64,000 nucleotides of DNA from Alcanivorax sp. (GTDB lineage: Bacteria > Pseudomonadota > Gammaproteobacteria > Pseudomonadales > Alcanivoracaceae): NCBI RefSeq assembly GCF_002733835.1, contig NZ_NVWY01000003.1, forward strand, positions 1-64,000. Reading direction: 5' to 3'. Shown piece after piece: positions 26,513 through 34,940 of this stretch; the first letter of the stretch is position 1, and the number at the start of each line of letters is the position of its first letter. A model generated the notes under the pieces. The model saw nothing but the letters and a program-made list of their open reading frames with translations, did not search any database and was not told the origin of the DNA. A program made the translations under genes and the position numbers.

Positions 26513-26637
26513 TTCAAGATTATAAGGTAGACAGCGTGTTTTTATCTGTATAGATCGAATAGTGCCATCGGCCAGGAAGGCTGGGCCGACTTTAAAAGGA
26601 ATGCTAGAATCAAAGGCTTACAGCATGGGAGTGCCTT

Positions 26638-27243
26638 GTGGGAAGAAAGAAAAATCAGGTAACGCCGGTGGCGGAGGCGGATCGAGTGTTTGTGCTCGGT
26701 GCTGCAGCTCGTCTATTTCGTCAAAAGGGGTTCGATAAAACCACCGTTAAAGAAATCGCCGAGGCTTGTGGCATGCTGCCTGGCAGCTTGCATTACCGTT
26801 ACCCCTCCAAGGAAAGCATTCTGGTCGACTTGATGCGCCTTGCGCTTGAGCAAGCGTCTACGGCCTTGTCTGAGGCCATTCGGGGGGAAAGTGAGCCGCT
26901 TGAGCAGTTGCGTCAGGGGATCAATGCTCACCTTGAGTTGCTGGTTGGTGGGTCGGATATGGTCTATGTCCTCCTTTTTGAATGGCGCTCCTTGCATGGT
27001 GAGTCCCGCCAGGAAATGATTGATCTACGAGACAAATACGAGCTTCTTTGGTCTGCCATGTTGCAATCTTTGTCCTCTCAGGGCCTGATTCGTGCTGATG
27101 TGGATCGTGATCTTTTGCGTCTTATCGGGCTGGGCGCGTTGAACTGGGTAGCAACGTGGTTCAATGAGGGGGGGCGATATACGGTGAAGGATGTCGGAGA
27201 TTTTGTGTGGACGGTAATTAAGGATGGTGTGCTCAAGCGGTAG
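26638..27243 (+). CDS. TetR-family regulator (AlmR-like candidate)
   Basis: 201 residues from a GTG start (GGGAG upstream; no in-frame ATG). The N-terminal TetR helix-turn-helix covers about 14-62 (AARLFRQKGFDKTTVKEIAEACGMLPGSLHYRYPSKESIL). The C-terminal ligand domain is helical, with TetR_C-like features, and its ligand is unknown. It is the only TetR-type gene in the catabolic region and lies divergent from the PF10118 operon whose promoter holds operator site 4. TetR-type repressors bind 15-20 bp palindromes as dimers, so it is the obvious candidate to bind sites 1-4. In Alcanivorax dieselolei the TetR-like AlmR represses almA; equivalence is an inference. Confidence 0.8.
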   Translation: MGRKKNQVTPVAEADRVFVLGAAARLFRQKGFDKTTVKEIAEACGMLPGSLHYRYPSKESILVDLMRLALEQASTALSEAIRGESEPLEQLRQGINAHLELLVGGSDMVYVLLFEWRSLHGESRQEMIDLRDKYELLWSAMLQSLSSQGLIRADVDRDLLRLIGLGALNWVATWFNEGGRYTVKDVGDFVWTVIKDGVLKR

Positions 27244-27312
27244 ACGTTGCTATTCAGTGAGAACTGATGGCCGTACTCGCTGCTGATTGTGAGTGCAGTC
27301 TGTTTATAAACA

Positions 27313-28356
27313 CTAACCTGCATGCTGCCTGTATTGATCGGGTGTCTGACCAAACCAGCGTTTAAATGCCCGTCTGAAGCTCGCCGTGTCGTGATAATTC
27401 AACAGTGTGGCGGTGGCTTCGACGGACAGCTGGCTATTGCACAAATAGCTTACTGCTTGCTTCGATAGTACCTCCTCGCGAATCTTCCTGAAACTGCTGT
27501 TCTCATTTTTGAGTTTCCGTGCCAGGGTGCGCTTGCTTATAAAGAGAGAGGCAGCCGCCTCTTCTTCACTAAGTGTTCCGGGTGGCCGGGACAGCATCAT
27601 TTTCTGTAACCGAGTCCGATAGTCCGGTTCAGGACTCTGAAGACGCGCAAGCATGGATTCGCACTGCTGAAAGGCTAGATGATAGCTTTCATGATTGGCC
27701 GATGCGTTCGGTTTTCGACACAACCCCATTGCCAATTTTAGCTTGAAGTGATCGGAGTTAAAGTAAACCTTGCCTGGTAAATACTCACGGTACATGCCCT
27801 GGTAGACGGGAGCTGGATGAGGGAAGTGGACTTCAGATTCATATAGAGGGCGGCCTACGATGAACTCGCCGATTTCGAAAAAAGCCTTGATCACAGTATC
27901 TTCCAGGCAGCGCTCCACATCATTTTCCATCGGTACTTGGAAGTTTACAACGCATTCCAGGTAGTCCTCAGCCCGCTGCAAGTCCACTTGAATAAAGCTC
28001 GCCCGGGTAGGCAGGAAAGTGTGAACGGCTTGCAGCGCGGTATAAAGGTCGGGGCTGCTGTTAGCAACAAATCCCATCACCCCATGGGTTGCGGGGGTGA
28101 GACGCCTGCCCAGCCGTAACCCGAACTCTGGTTTGCCGGATAAATCTAAAGCATTACGCAAGATCTGAATCTGCTGGGTTGCAGTGAGCAAGCTTTCATC
28201 TTTGAGTAATTGTTCGACATCTACACCCGTGTTGCGCAAGAGGCTAGGGAGTTCTCGTACACTCAAGCCAAGTTCTCGGGCGATAAGGCGTGAGTAGTTC
28301 GACGGGATATCCGCATCCACGTTTTTCAAACCCTGTTTGAGCGTCGTTATTGCCAT
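27313..28356 (-). CDS. AraC-family transcription regulator of the CYP153 cluster
   Basis: 347 residues. The N-terminal domain resembles the arabinose-binding-like domain of OruR/ArgR-type AraC regulators. The C-terminus has two helix-turn-helix motifs (EEEAAASLFISKRTLARKLKNE and VEATATLLNYHDTASFRRAFKRWFG). The start has GAGGAA. It is divergent from the ferredoxin-CYP153 genes, the arrangement also known in Alcanivorax borkumensis, where an AraC-type gene precedes the P450 cluster. It probably activates the cluster in response to alkanes or their oxidation products, perhaps through direct repeats at 28389-28417. Confidence 0.85.
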   Translation of the reverse strand: MAITTLKQGLKNVDADIPSNYSRLIARELGLSVRELPSLLRNTGVDVEQLLKDESLLTATQQIQILRNALDLSGKPEFGLRLGRRLTPATHGVMGFVANSSPDLYTALQAVHTFLPTRASFIQVDLQRAEDYLECVVNFQVPMENDVERCLEDTVIKAFFEIGEFIVGRPLYESEVHFPHPAPVYQGMYREYLPGKVYFNSDHFKLKLAMGLCRKPNASANHESYHLAFQQCESMLARLQSPEPDYRTRLQKMMLSRPPGTLSEEEAAASLFISKRTLARKLKNENSSFRKIREEVLSKQAVSYLCNSQLSVEATATLLNYHDTASFRRAFKRWFGQTPDQYRQHAG

Positions 28357-28388
28357 CAGCGATTCCTCGGAATGCGGTAACTGTCTTT

Positions 28389-28417
28389 AAATGTCCCCGG
28401 TCTGTCAAGAAATGTCC
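28389..28417 (+). promoter_or_regulatory. direct repeats, candidate AraC-type operator
   Basis: AAATGTCC occurs at 28389 and 28410, exactly 21 bp apart (two helical turns), in the divergent gap between the AraC-type gene and the ferredoxin gene. Two same-facing half-sites 21 bp apart are typical for AraC-family dimers. A -10-like TATAAA lies near 28457 upstream of the ferredoxin start. Confidence 0.5.
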
Positions 28418-28478
28418 TCGTCGGTGTTCCGACACATAGCCAATCTTCAAGGTAGATATAAATGCTAGGAGACACGCT

Positions 28479-28799
28479 GTGGGAAAAATTATCTTTATTG
28501 AACATGACGACACCGAGCATGTTACGGAGTTCGGGGTGGGTTCTACGCTAATGCAAATCGCCGTTGATAACGCCGTTCCAGGTATTGACGGTGACTGCGG
28601 CGGCGAATGCGCCTGTGGTACCTGTCACATGATTGTTCCCGATGAGTGGTTCGGCAAGACCGGAAGGGTTGGTGACGCAGAAGAACAGATGTTGTCCATG
28701 ACCCCGGAGCGGGCGAGAACCTCGCGCCTGGGGTGTCAGGTAGAAATTACTGAGGCGATGGACGGTATGACCGTGCATTTGCCTGAATTCCAGATGTAA
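28479..28799 (+). CDS. [2Fe-2S] ferredoxin of the CYP153 system
   Basis: 106 residues from a GTG start with AGGAG upstream. It is an adrenodoxin/putidaredoxin-type ferredoxin: cluster ligands C40, C46 and C49 in the C-x5-C-x2-C loop, and C86 near the C-terminus; C44 is an extra cysteine within the loop. It carries single electrons from the ferredoxin reductase (31984) to the cytochrome P450 encoded 14 bp downstream. The gene order ferredoxin, P450, alcohol dehydrogenase, reductase matches known CYP153 operons. Confidence 0.9.
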   Translation: MGKIIFIEHDDTEHVTEFGVGSTLMQIAVDNAVPGIDGDCGGECACGTCHMIVPDEWFGKTGRVGDAEEQMLSMTPERARTSRLGCQVEITEAMDGMTVHLPEFQM

Positions 28800-28813
28800 A
28801 CAGGGAGAATGCT

Positions 28814-30226
28814 ATGTCAACAAAAACAAGATCAAGCAATGCGTTTCAGACAAAAGTATTCAACGCCTCGTCCAAAGTGGTGCCGATGCATTTTCAGATT
28901 AAAACGATGAAAATGCTGATGAAGGCGAAGAGAAAGACAGTGGGTTCTCGATCCACACAAATGGAATTCGTCGAAACCTCCTTGCCTGATGTCAACACCT
29001 TGGCACTCGAAGATATCGACACCAGCAACCCTTTTTTGTATCGACAAGATCAGTGGCGGGCCTATTTTAAGCGGCTGCGAGATGAAGCTCCGGTACACTA
29101 CCAGAAGAAGAGTCCATTCGGGCCTTTCTGGTCGATAACTCGCTATGAAGATATTTTGTTCGTGGACAAGAGTCACGAACTGTTCTCCTCTGAACCGCAA
29201 ATTATTCTGGGTGATCCACCGGACGGACTATCGGTGGAAATGTTTATCGCCATGGATCCGCCCAAGCATGATGTGCAACGTCGGGCGGTGCAGGGTGTGG
29301 TAGCGCCAAAAAACCTTAAGGAAATGGAAGGTTTAATCCGGTCCCGAGCAGCCGAAGTGCTAGACAGCCTGCCGCTGGATAAACCCTTCAACTGGGTGCC
29401 TGCAGTATCCAAAGAGCTGACTGGCCGCATGCTGGCTACACTGCTGGATTTCCCTTATGAAGACCGCCATAAACTCGTTGAATGGTCTGATCGCTTGTCC
29501 GGTGCGGCATCTGCCACGGGTGGCGAATTTACCGACCCAGATGTCATGTTTGACGATGCGGCAGACATGGCGAGGGCGTTCTCAAGGCTGTGGCGAGACA
29601 AGGAGGCACGTCGTGCAGCCGGCGAAGAACCCGGTTTTGACTTGATCAATATGTTGCAGAGCAACGACGACACAAAAGACCTGATCAATCGGCCGATGGA
29701 GTTTATCGGGAATCTGGCTCTGCTCATCGTTGGCGGCAATGACACCACAAGGAATTCCATGAGCGGTGGTGTCTTGGCCTTGAATCAATTCCCCGAGGAG
29801 TTCACCAAGCTGAAGGCTAATCCGGACCTGATTCCGAACATGGTTTCGGAAATCATTCGTTGGCAAACTCCACTGGCCAACATGCGCAGGGTCGCGACAC
29901 AGGACGTAGAACTTCGTGGCCAGACCATCAAGAAAGGGGACCGGGTGTTAATGTGGTATGCCTCAGGTAATCGAGACGAACGCAAGTTTGACAACCCCGA
30001 TCAACTCATTATTGATCGCAAGGACGCACGGAACCATATTTCTTTTGGCTACGGTATTCATCGTTGTATGGGTAACCGCCTGGCCGAACTGCAATTGCGC
30101 ATTTTGTGGGAAGAACTGCTCAAGCGCTTCGAAAATATCGAAGTGGTTGGCGAGCCGGAGCGTGTACAGTCCAACTTCGTGCGCGGTTATTCGAAGTTGA
30201 TGGTCAAACTGACGGCAAAAAATTAA
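28814..30226 (+). CDS. CYP153A: cytochrome P450 CYP153A-type alkane hydroxylase
   Basis: 470 residues, the usual CYP153A length. The haem-binding loop HISFGYGIHRCMGNRLAE has the axial Cys at about 418, the I-helix oxygen-activation motif is GGNDTTRN, and the ExxR is EIIR in the K helix. A basic N-terminal extension of about 45 residues precedes the catalytic domain, as in soluble CYP153 enzymes. It hydroxylates the terminal carbon of medium-chain alkanes (about C5-C12 in characterised members) using the upstream ferredoxin. Its stop overlaps the start of the alcohol dehydrogenase gene, which would take the 1-alkanol. Confidence 0.92.
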   Translation: MSTKTRSSNAFQTKVFNASSKVVPMHFQIKTMKMLMKAKRKTVGSRSTQMEFVETSLPDVNTLALEDIDTSNPFLYRQDQWRAYFKRLRDEAPVHYQKKSPFGPFWSITRYEDILFVDKSHELFSSEPQIILGDPPDGLSVEMFIAMDPPKHDVQRRAVQGVVAPKNLKEMEGLIRSRAAEVLDSLPLDKPFNWVPAVSKELTGRMLATLLDFPYEDRHKLVEWSDRLSGAASATGGEFTDPDVMFDDAADMARAFSRLWRDKEARRAAGEEPGFDLINMLQSNDDTKDLINRPMEFIGNLALLIVGGNDTTRNSMSGGVLALNQFPEEFTKLKANPDLIPNMVSEIIRWQTPLANMRRVATQDVELRGQTIKKGDRVLMWYASGNRDERKFDNPDQLIIDRKDARNHISFGYGIHRCMGNRLAELQLRILWEELLKRFENIEVVGEPERVQSNFVRGYSKLMVKLTAKN

Positions 30227-31881
30227 TGAAAAGTTTGACCGGGCTGGCGACTGAAGAATTCGACTATATCGTTGTGGGCGCTGGCTCGGCAGGGTGCGCG
30301 GTAGCCAATCGTTTGTCCGAGAGTGGCCTCTATTCGGTGTTGCTACTCGAAGCCGGGCCGGAGAGTCGCCGCAACCCTTTCGTCAACACGCCGCTGGGAT
30401 TTTTGCAGTTGATGTTCAGTCGCCGTTTCAACTGGCAGTTCTATACCGAGCCACAGCGTCACATGTACGGTCGTTCGTTGTTCCAGCCGCGGGGCAAGAT
30501 GCTTGGCGGTTCGAGCGGGATTAACGCCCAGGTCTATATCCGTGGTCACGCCAGGGATTACGACGAGTGGGCACGGCAGGGGTGTCACGGTTGGTCATAC
30601 GCCGAGGTGCTGCCGTATTTTCGTAAGTCAGAACATTACGAGCCTGAGACGGTGCCGGGTACGGCAGTATTCCATGGTAAGGATGGCCCTCTCAATGTGG
30701 CGGAGCGACGTTATACCAACCCGTTGAGTGCGGCGTTTGTCGAGGCGGGAGTACAGGCGGGGCATCGACGCAATCGGGATTTCAACGGCCCCGAACAGGA
30801 GGGGGTGGGCTATTACTATACTTACCAGAAGGACGGCTCGCGTTTTAGTAATGCGCGTGCTTATCTTGATCCAGCGACGGGGCGTTCGAACCTGAACGTT
30901 CGTAGTGATGCACATGTTACTCGGGTGTTGTTTGATGGCACTCGCGCTATTGGTGTCGAGTATCGCAGCGCAAAGGGTCTGGTGCGAGCTCGTGCAGGGC
31001 GTGAGGTTATCCTCTGCGGTGGTGCGTTTAACTCGCCGCAACTGCTTATGTTGTCAGGCATCGGTCCCCGCGAGGAACTTGCTCGACATGGCATTGAGCT
31101 ACGTCATGCACTGGCGGGTGTGGGTCGCAATCTTCAGGACCATATCGATGTTTTTGTCCGGGTCAGGGCTCGCAGCCGTCAGAGTATCTCGATGCATCCG
31201 AGCTACTGGCTGAAGGGCGCGTGGGCCTTACTGCAATACCTGAGCGGTCGTCGAGGTGTGCTGTCGAGCAACGGGGCTGAAGCTGGTGGGTTCATCTGCT
31301 CCCGGCCAGAGCTGGCGATACCTGATCTGCAACTACACTTCGGGCCAATGCTGTACGCCGATCACGGGCGAGACATGAAAACCGCAATGAGCGGTTATGG
31401 CTACATAGTGATGCTCTATGGGCTCAGGCCTTTGTCCCGTGGCCGTATTGGTTTAAACAGTGCCGATCCGCTGGCGGCCCCGTTGATTGATCCCAACTAT
31501 ATGGCTGAGCCTGCCGATGTCGAGCAGCTCGTTCGTGGGGTAAAGCTTGTTCGTAAGATCTTGTCGCAGCGTGCATTTTATGTGCACCAGGACGTAGAGA
31601 TTTCACCAAGCCAGTCCATACAGGAGGACGTAGATCTCGCCGAGTGGGTGCGTCGCAGCGGCGAATCGGCATATCACCCGGTCGGCACCTGCAAGATGGG
31701 GAGAGATCCGATGGCTGTGGTGGATTCCCGACTTCGCGTGCACGGTTTGCAATCGTTGCGGGTGGTTGATGCTTCCATCATGCCAACGCTGGTTGGTGGG
31801 AATACTAATCAGCCGGTGACCATGATCGGTGAGAAAGGGGCTGCGATGATTCTTGAGGACGCCGCGATGGCAGGCGGTTAG
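30226..31881 (+). CDS. GMC alcohol dehydrogenase (AlkJ-like)
   Basis: 551 residues from the ATG at 30226, which overlaps the P450 stop (TAATG) and has no ribosome site of its own, so translation is probably coupled. FAD loop GAGSAGCAVANRLSE is near 18-32 and GGSSGINAQVYIRG near 92. The active-site His is in YHPVGTCKMG near 484 and the Asn box is GGNTNQP near 524. It is similar to AlkJ, the membrane-associated FAD alcohol dehydrogenase that converts 1-alkanols to aldehydes and reduces ubiquinone. The P450 operon of Alcanivorax borkumensis has the same neighbour (named alkJ2). The GMC enzyme at 11050 is clearly related but distinct. Confidence 0.88.
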   Translation: MKSLTGLATEEFDYIVVGAGSAGCAVANRLSESGLYSVLLLEAGPESRRNPFVNTPLGFLQLMFSRRFNWQFYTEPQRHMYGRSLFQPRGKMLGGSSGINAQVYIRGHARDYDEWARQGCHGWSYAEVLPYFRKSEHYEPETVPGTAVFHGKDGPLNVAERRYTNPLSAAFVEAGVQAGHRRNRDFNGPEQEGVGYYYTYQKDGSRFSNARAYLDPATGRSNLNVRSDAHVTRVLFDGTRAIGVEYRSAKGLVRARAGREVILCGGAFNSPQLLMLSGIGPREELARHGIELRHALAGVGRNLQDHIDVFVRVRARSRQSISMHPSYWLKGAWALLQYLSGRRGVLSSNGAEAGGFICSRPELAIPDLQLHFGPMLYADHGRDMKTAMSGYGYIVMLYGLRPLSRGRIGLNSADPLAAPLIDPNYMAEPADVEQLVRGVKLVRKILSQRAFYVHQDVEISPSQSIQEDVDLAEWVRRSGESAYHPVGTCKMGRDPMAVVDSRLRVHGLQSLRVVDASIMPTLVGGNTNQPVTMIGEKGAAMILEDAAMAGG

Positions 31882-31983
31882 GCATCATGTGCCTAGCTCG
31901 CTGGATATTACAGTTTCTTGTTCTTCACTAAGTTTTTGGCTTATGGATAACTCGGTTCCAAGGCGCATAGAAAGAGACAAGTT

Positions 31984-33216
31984 ATGACCAAAAAAAAGAA
32001 AGAGACCACCGTCATCATTGGTGGTGGACACGCAGCGGGAACACTTCTGACCGCCTTGCTGCAAAAAAAATACCCAAATGAAGTGATTTTGGTTAGCGAA
32101 GAACCACACCCTCCCTACCAGCGGCCGCCCTTGTCAAAGAATTACCTTGCGGGGGAGGTTGATCAGGCATCGTTATACCTTAAACCGCCTTCGGTTTACG
32201 AGAATGCGGGACAGCAATTACGGCTCGGCGTGCGCGTAGAACAGATTAACAGAGACGACAAAAACCTCATTTTGTCAGATCAAAGCACCTTACAGTACGA
32301 CCGACTGGTCTTGGCCACTGGCTCACATGTCCGCCGCCTTAACGCGCCGGGCTCAGATTTGAAAGGCATTCATTATTTGCATGATATCGCGGACACGGAT
32401 GCCCTGCGTAGTGAGCTAGCACCCGGCAAACGCCTAGTCATCGTGGGGGGCGGTTATATCGGACTTGAAGTGGCAGCCAGTGCGACCAAGCAAGGTGTTA
32501 ATGTTACCGTCCTGGAAGCTGCTGAGCGTCTGATGCAGCGTGTTACGGGGCCAGAGATGTCCGAATTTTTCTACGCCAAACATGCGAGGGCCGGCGTTGA
32601 TGTACGCTTGGAGACGGCTGTAACCGGTTTTGAATCAGATGGTCAGGGGCACGTCTCTGGCGTGACCTTGTCCGGTGGGGGCAAGGTGCCAGCGGATATC
32701 GTGCTTGTCTCAATTGGTGTAATACCGGAAACGGTCTTGGCTGAGCATGCTGGCCTGCTCTGTGATGACGGCATTGTCGTCGATGAATTTACTCGCACCG
32801 ATGATCCTGACATCTTGGCAATCGGCGATTGTACCCGCCACCGGAATCTATTCTTCGACAAGAGGCAGCGCCTTGAATCTGTGGCTAACGCTGTGGATCA
32901 AGCGCGTACGGCGGCGGCGACTCTTATGGGCGAGGAGAAGCCCTACGATAGCGCCCCCTGGTTCTGGTCGAACCAGTATGACGTTCGCCTGCAGATGGTA
33001 GGGTTGTCGCAAAATCATGACCAGCGCGTACTACGTGGCAACATCACTGACAAGGAATTTGCAGTTTTCTATCTATGCGAGGGGTGTGTCATTGCTGTTG
33101 ATGCAGTCAATCTGCCTATTGCTTTCATGGTGGGTAAGAAGCTGGTGCAGCAACGCAAAAGCATCAGCGCTAAAGCATTGCGTGATCTGAATTTTGAACT
33201 GAAGTCTTTAATCTGA
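31984..33216 (+). CDS. NAD(P)H-dependent ferredoxin reductase
   Basis: 410 residues. It has two Rossmann dinucleotide motifs: GGGHAAG near 10 for FAD and GGGYIGLEVAA near 156 for NAD(P)H. The family motif YQRPPLSK near 40 and the FAD-closing GDCTRH near 280 are also present. It belongs to the putidaredoxin/rubredoxin reductase group and should reduce the ferredoxin encoded at 28479. It starts 102 bp after the alcohol dehydrogenase, so it may be in the same transcript or have its own promoter. No terminator is visible between them. Confidence 0.88.
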   Translation: MTKKKKETTVIIGGGHAAGTLLTALLQKKYPNEVILVSEEPHPPYQRPPLSKNYLAGEVDQASLYLKPPSVYENAGQQLRLGVRVEQINRDDKNLILSDQSTLQYDRLVLATGSHVRRLNAPGSDLKGIHYLHDIADTDALRSELAPGKRLVIVGGGYIGLEVAASATKQGVNVTVLEAAERLMQRVTGPEMSEFFYAKHARAGVDVRLETAVTGFESDGQGHVSGVTLSGGGKVPADIVLVSIGVIPETVLAEHAGLLCDDGIVVDEFTRTDDPDILAIGDCTRHRNLFFDKRQRLESVANAVDQARTAAATLMGEEKPYDSAPWFWSNQYDVRLQMVGLSQNHDQRVLRGNITDKEFAVFYLCEGCVIAVDAVNLPIAFMVGKKLVQQRKSISAKALRDLNFELKSLI

Positions 33217-33401
33217 AGTACGGAACTAATTGTTATCTGTAACCGGTCTTAATGACGAGGTGTGTCAATGAAGGTCGTACTTTCGTCCAAGAGTGTCCAT
33301 GTCCATCCAGCTGAAACCACGGTTTTTGTATAGCTTATGGTGTAGCTAGCCTTATATCCCTTATCCAAAGCAGTAAAAACAGCCGCAAACACACCTGTGC
33401 A

Positions 33402-34619
33402 TCATGGGTGTGTCATAGTTTCTATGAGGCTAGCTACTCTCTGGTGAGCCACTTTTCGCTCCTCAAAATAATCATACCGATCATAAATACCCTCAACTCC
33501 CTTCAGCTTGTGATTCAAACACCGTTCCGCCACATGACTCGGCACGCCTTCCGCAGCCGCAAGGCTGCGGAAGGTGCGTCGCAGGTCGTGGATGGTGAAG
33601 TGTTCCAGGTCGCCCATTTTGTTGGGTGGCTGCACCTTCCGGCCTGGCTCTCGGCCAAATAGCTTGGAAATGGCGCGGTTCAGGGTGTCAGGGCCCATGT
33701 GTGGGCGTTTGCTGGCGCGCCTGGCAGGGAACACATAGGGGGAGCCGCAGGCATGGCCTTGCTGTACCTTTAGCCACTCAATGGCTTGGGTTGGCAGAGG
33801 GATGGTGATCGCTGCGCCAGTCTTGCTGCGCTCTTTGGAGAGATCCCAGATTCCGGCTTCCAGATCGAATTCTTCCCAGCGGGCCTCGCATAGCTCGCTT
33901 TTTCTCACGCCTAGCACCAGGAACAAGCAGCAGGCCCGATAGTTGTCTCGACCAAAGCTGCTGATGTGTTCACGGAAGACCCCAAAGGCATGTTCGATTT
34001 CTTCCTGCGTCAGGGTGCGCTCCCGGCTGGCTTCGACGCCGCCGGCGTCGCTGACGGTGAATGGGCTGGCCGGGTTGTTCTGGCACAGGTCCAGTTTGAT
34101 GCCATGACGAAACAACTGCTTCATGTACATCAGGGTGTCATTGGCGATGGTGGGGCGGTTGCTGCGCTGGACGCGCTGCAGGACGGCCCGGATATCCCTT
34201 GGGGTGACGTCGGCAATCGGGTAGAGGCCGATCACCGGGTGAATTTCTTTCTGGTAGATGCGCTTGGGGATGTTGGGGTGTTTCAGGCGCCGGGACAGAT
34301 CGGTCTCATGCCAGTCCTGGAAAAGGTCTTTGACGGTGCGGATGTCGGGCTGGACAACTTTGGCTCTTTCCTGGATTGGATCGGTGCCCGTGCGGATGCC
34401 TTGCTTGGTTAGCACAGCGGCTTCCCGGGCGTCACCCAGGGACATCTGTGGGTATTGGCCCAAGGTGATTTCGTGGCGCTTGCCCTGGGCGCTGTAGCGC
34501 AGCATCCAGTAGGGCATGCCGGACTTGCGTACACAGAAATAGAGGCCGCCGCCATCGGTGTGTTTCTTGGGGGCCTGCTTTGCCAGGGACTTGATCTGAG
34601 TGGCGGTGAGTTTGCTCAT
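33402..34619 (-). CDS. P4-type tyrosine integrase (DUF4102 family)
   Basis: 405 residues from the ATG at 34619, where the typical start of the family (MSKLTATQIKSL) occurs; an upstream in-frame ATG at 34742 would run through the repeat region. The N-terminal arm-binding domain (DUF4102) covers about 1-85 and the core domain follows. The catalytic set is Arg in GVRKSE near 238, Lys in KERSKTG, H-x-x-R in HDLRR near 347, His in NHKL and Tyr in YDRYDY near 380, so the enzyme looks intact. Its gene starts about 300 bp from the 3' end of yicC, a site used by mobilisable genomic islands in Vibrio and relatives. It probably integrated the DNA to its left, although the left boundary is not visible. 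Confidence 0.88.
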   Translation of the reverse strand: MSKLTATQIKSLAKQAPKKHTDGGGLYFCVRKSGMPYWMLRYSAQGKRHEITLGQYPQMSLGDAREAAVLTKQGIRTGTDPIQERAKVVQPDIRTVKDLFQDWHETDLSRRLKHPNIPKRIYQKEIHPVIGLYPIADVTPRDIRAVLQRVQRSNRPTIANDTLMYMKQLFRHGIKLDLCQNNPASPFTVSDAGGVEASRERTLTQEEIEHAFGVFREHISSFGRDNYRACCLFLVLGVRKSELCEARWEEFDLEAGIWDLSKERSKTGAAITIPLPTQAIEWLKVQQGHACGSPYVFPARRASKRPHMGPDTLNRAISKLFGREPGRKVQPPNKMGDLEHFTIHDLRRTFRSLAAAEGVPSHVAERCLNHKLKGVEGIYDRYDYFEERKVAHQRVASLIETMTHP

Positions 34620-34656
34620 TTTGACCTTGTGGCGTTTGAGCCTATAAAAACAGGCT

Positions 34657-34811
34657 GCCCACCACTTTTTGTTTGTTGATTGAAGAGAAAAATTCTCTGT
34701 CATCAATGGTTTGCAGGCAGCCCCTTGAGAGCTGCCCACCATTTCAGGTCAATATAGGTGCGGGGGAGGAAAAAGTCACGTTTTTGCCCACCATTTTGCC
34801 CACCACTTTTG
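34657..34811. repeat. four direct repeats, candidate integrase arm-type sites
   Basis: GCCCACCAYTT occurs four times on the plus strand at 34657, 34734, 34786 and 34798, between the integrase start and yicC; the last two are adjacent with 12-bp spacing. P4-type integrases bind short direct repeats flanking the crossover core, so these are likely arm sites that may also control the integrase promoter. Confidence 0.65.
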
Positions 34812-34834
34812 TCTGGATAGGGGTGGATGGCAGT

Positions 34835-34940
34835 GGATTTCCATGGACTGAGATTCGCATTTAATTCTTTAAAAACAATGAATTAAATACGATTATGGAC
34901 TTCCCTGGATTTTACTCGATATTCTGGATCTGCTCCCGCA
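34835..34940. other. probable island attachment region at the 3' end of yicC
   Basis: The boundary between the integrase control region and yicC. Two similar 16-bp blocks (TGGATTTCCATGGACT at 34835 and TGGACTTCCCTGGATT at 34896) lie just outside the yicC stop. The C-terminal codons of yicC are intact, as expected when an island restores the gene end on integration. No second copy of the yicC end was found in the window, so the core site is not defined. Confidence 0.4.

Noticed and set aside
27244-28478. Fifth copy of the 18-bp operator at the CYP153 cluster
   Set aside because: No TTTGG...CCAAA palindrome with matching spacing was found there.
34742-34940. tRNA or tmRNA gene as the integrase target
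   Set aside because: No cloverleaf or tRNA 3' end was visible; the integrase abuts the yicC end instead.
1-34940. Left attachment site of the putative island
   Set aside because: No second copy of the yicC 3' end was found by eye, so no boundary is claimed.
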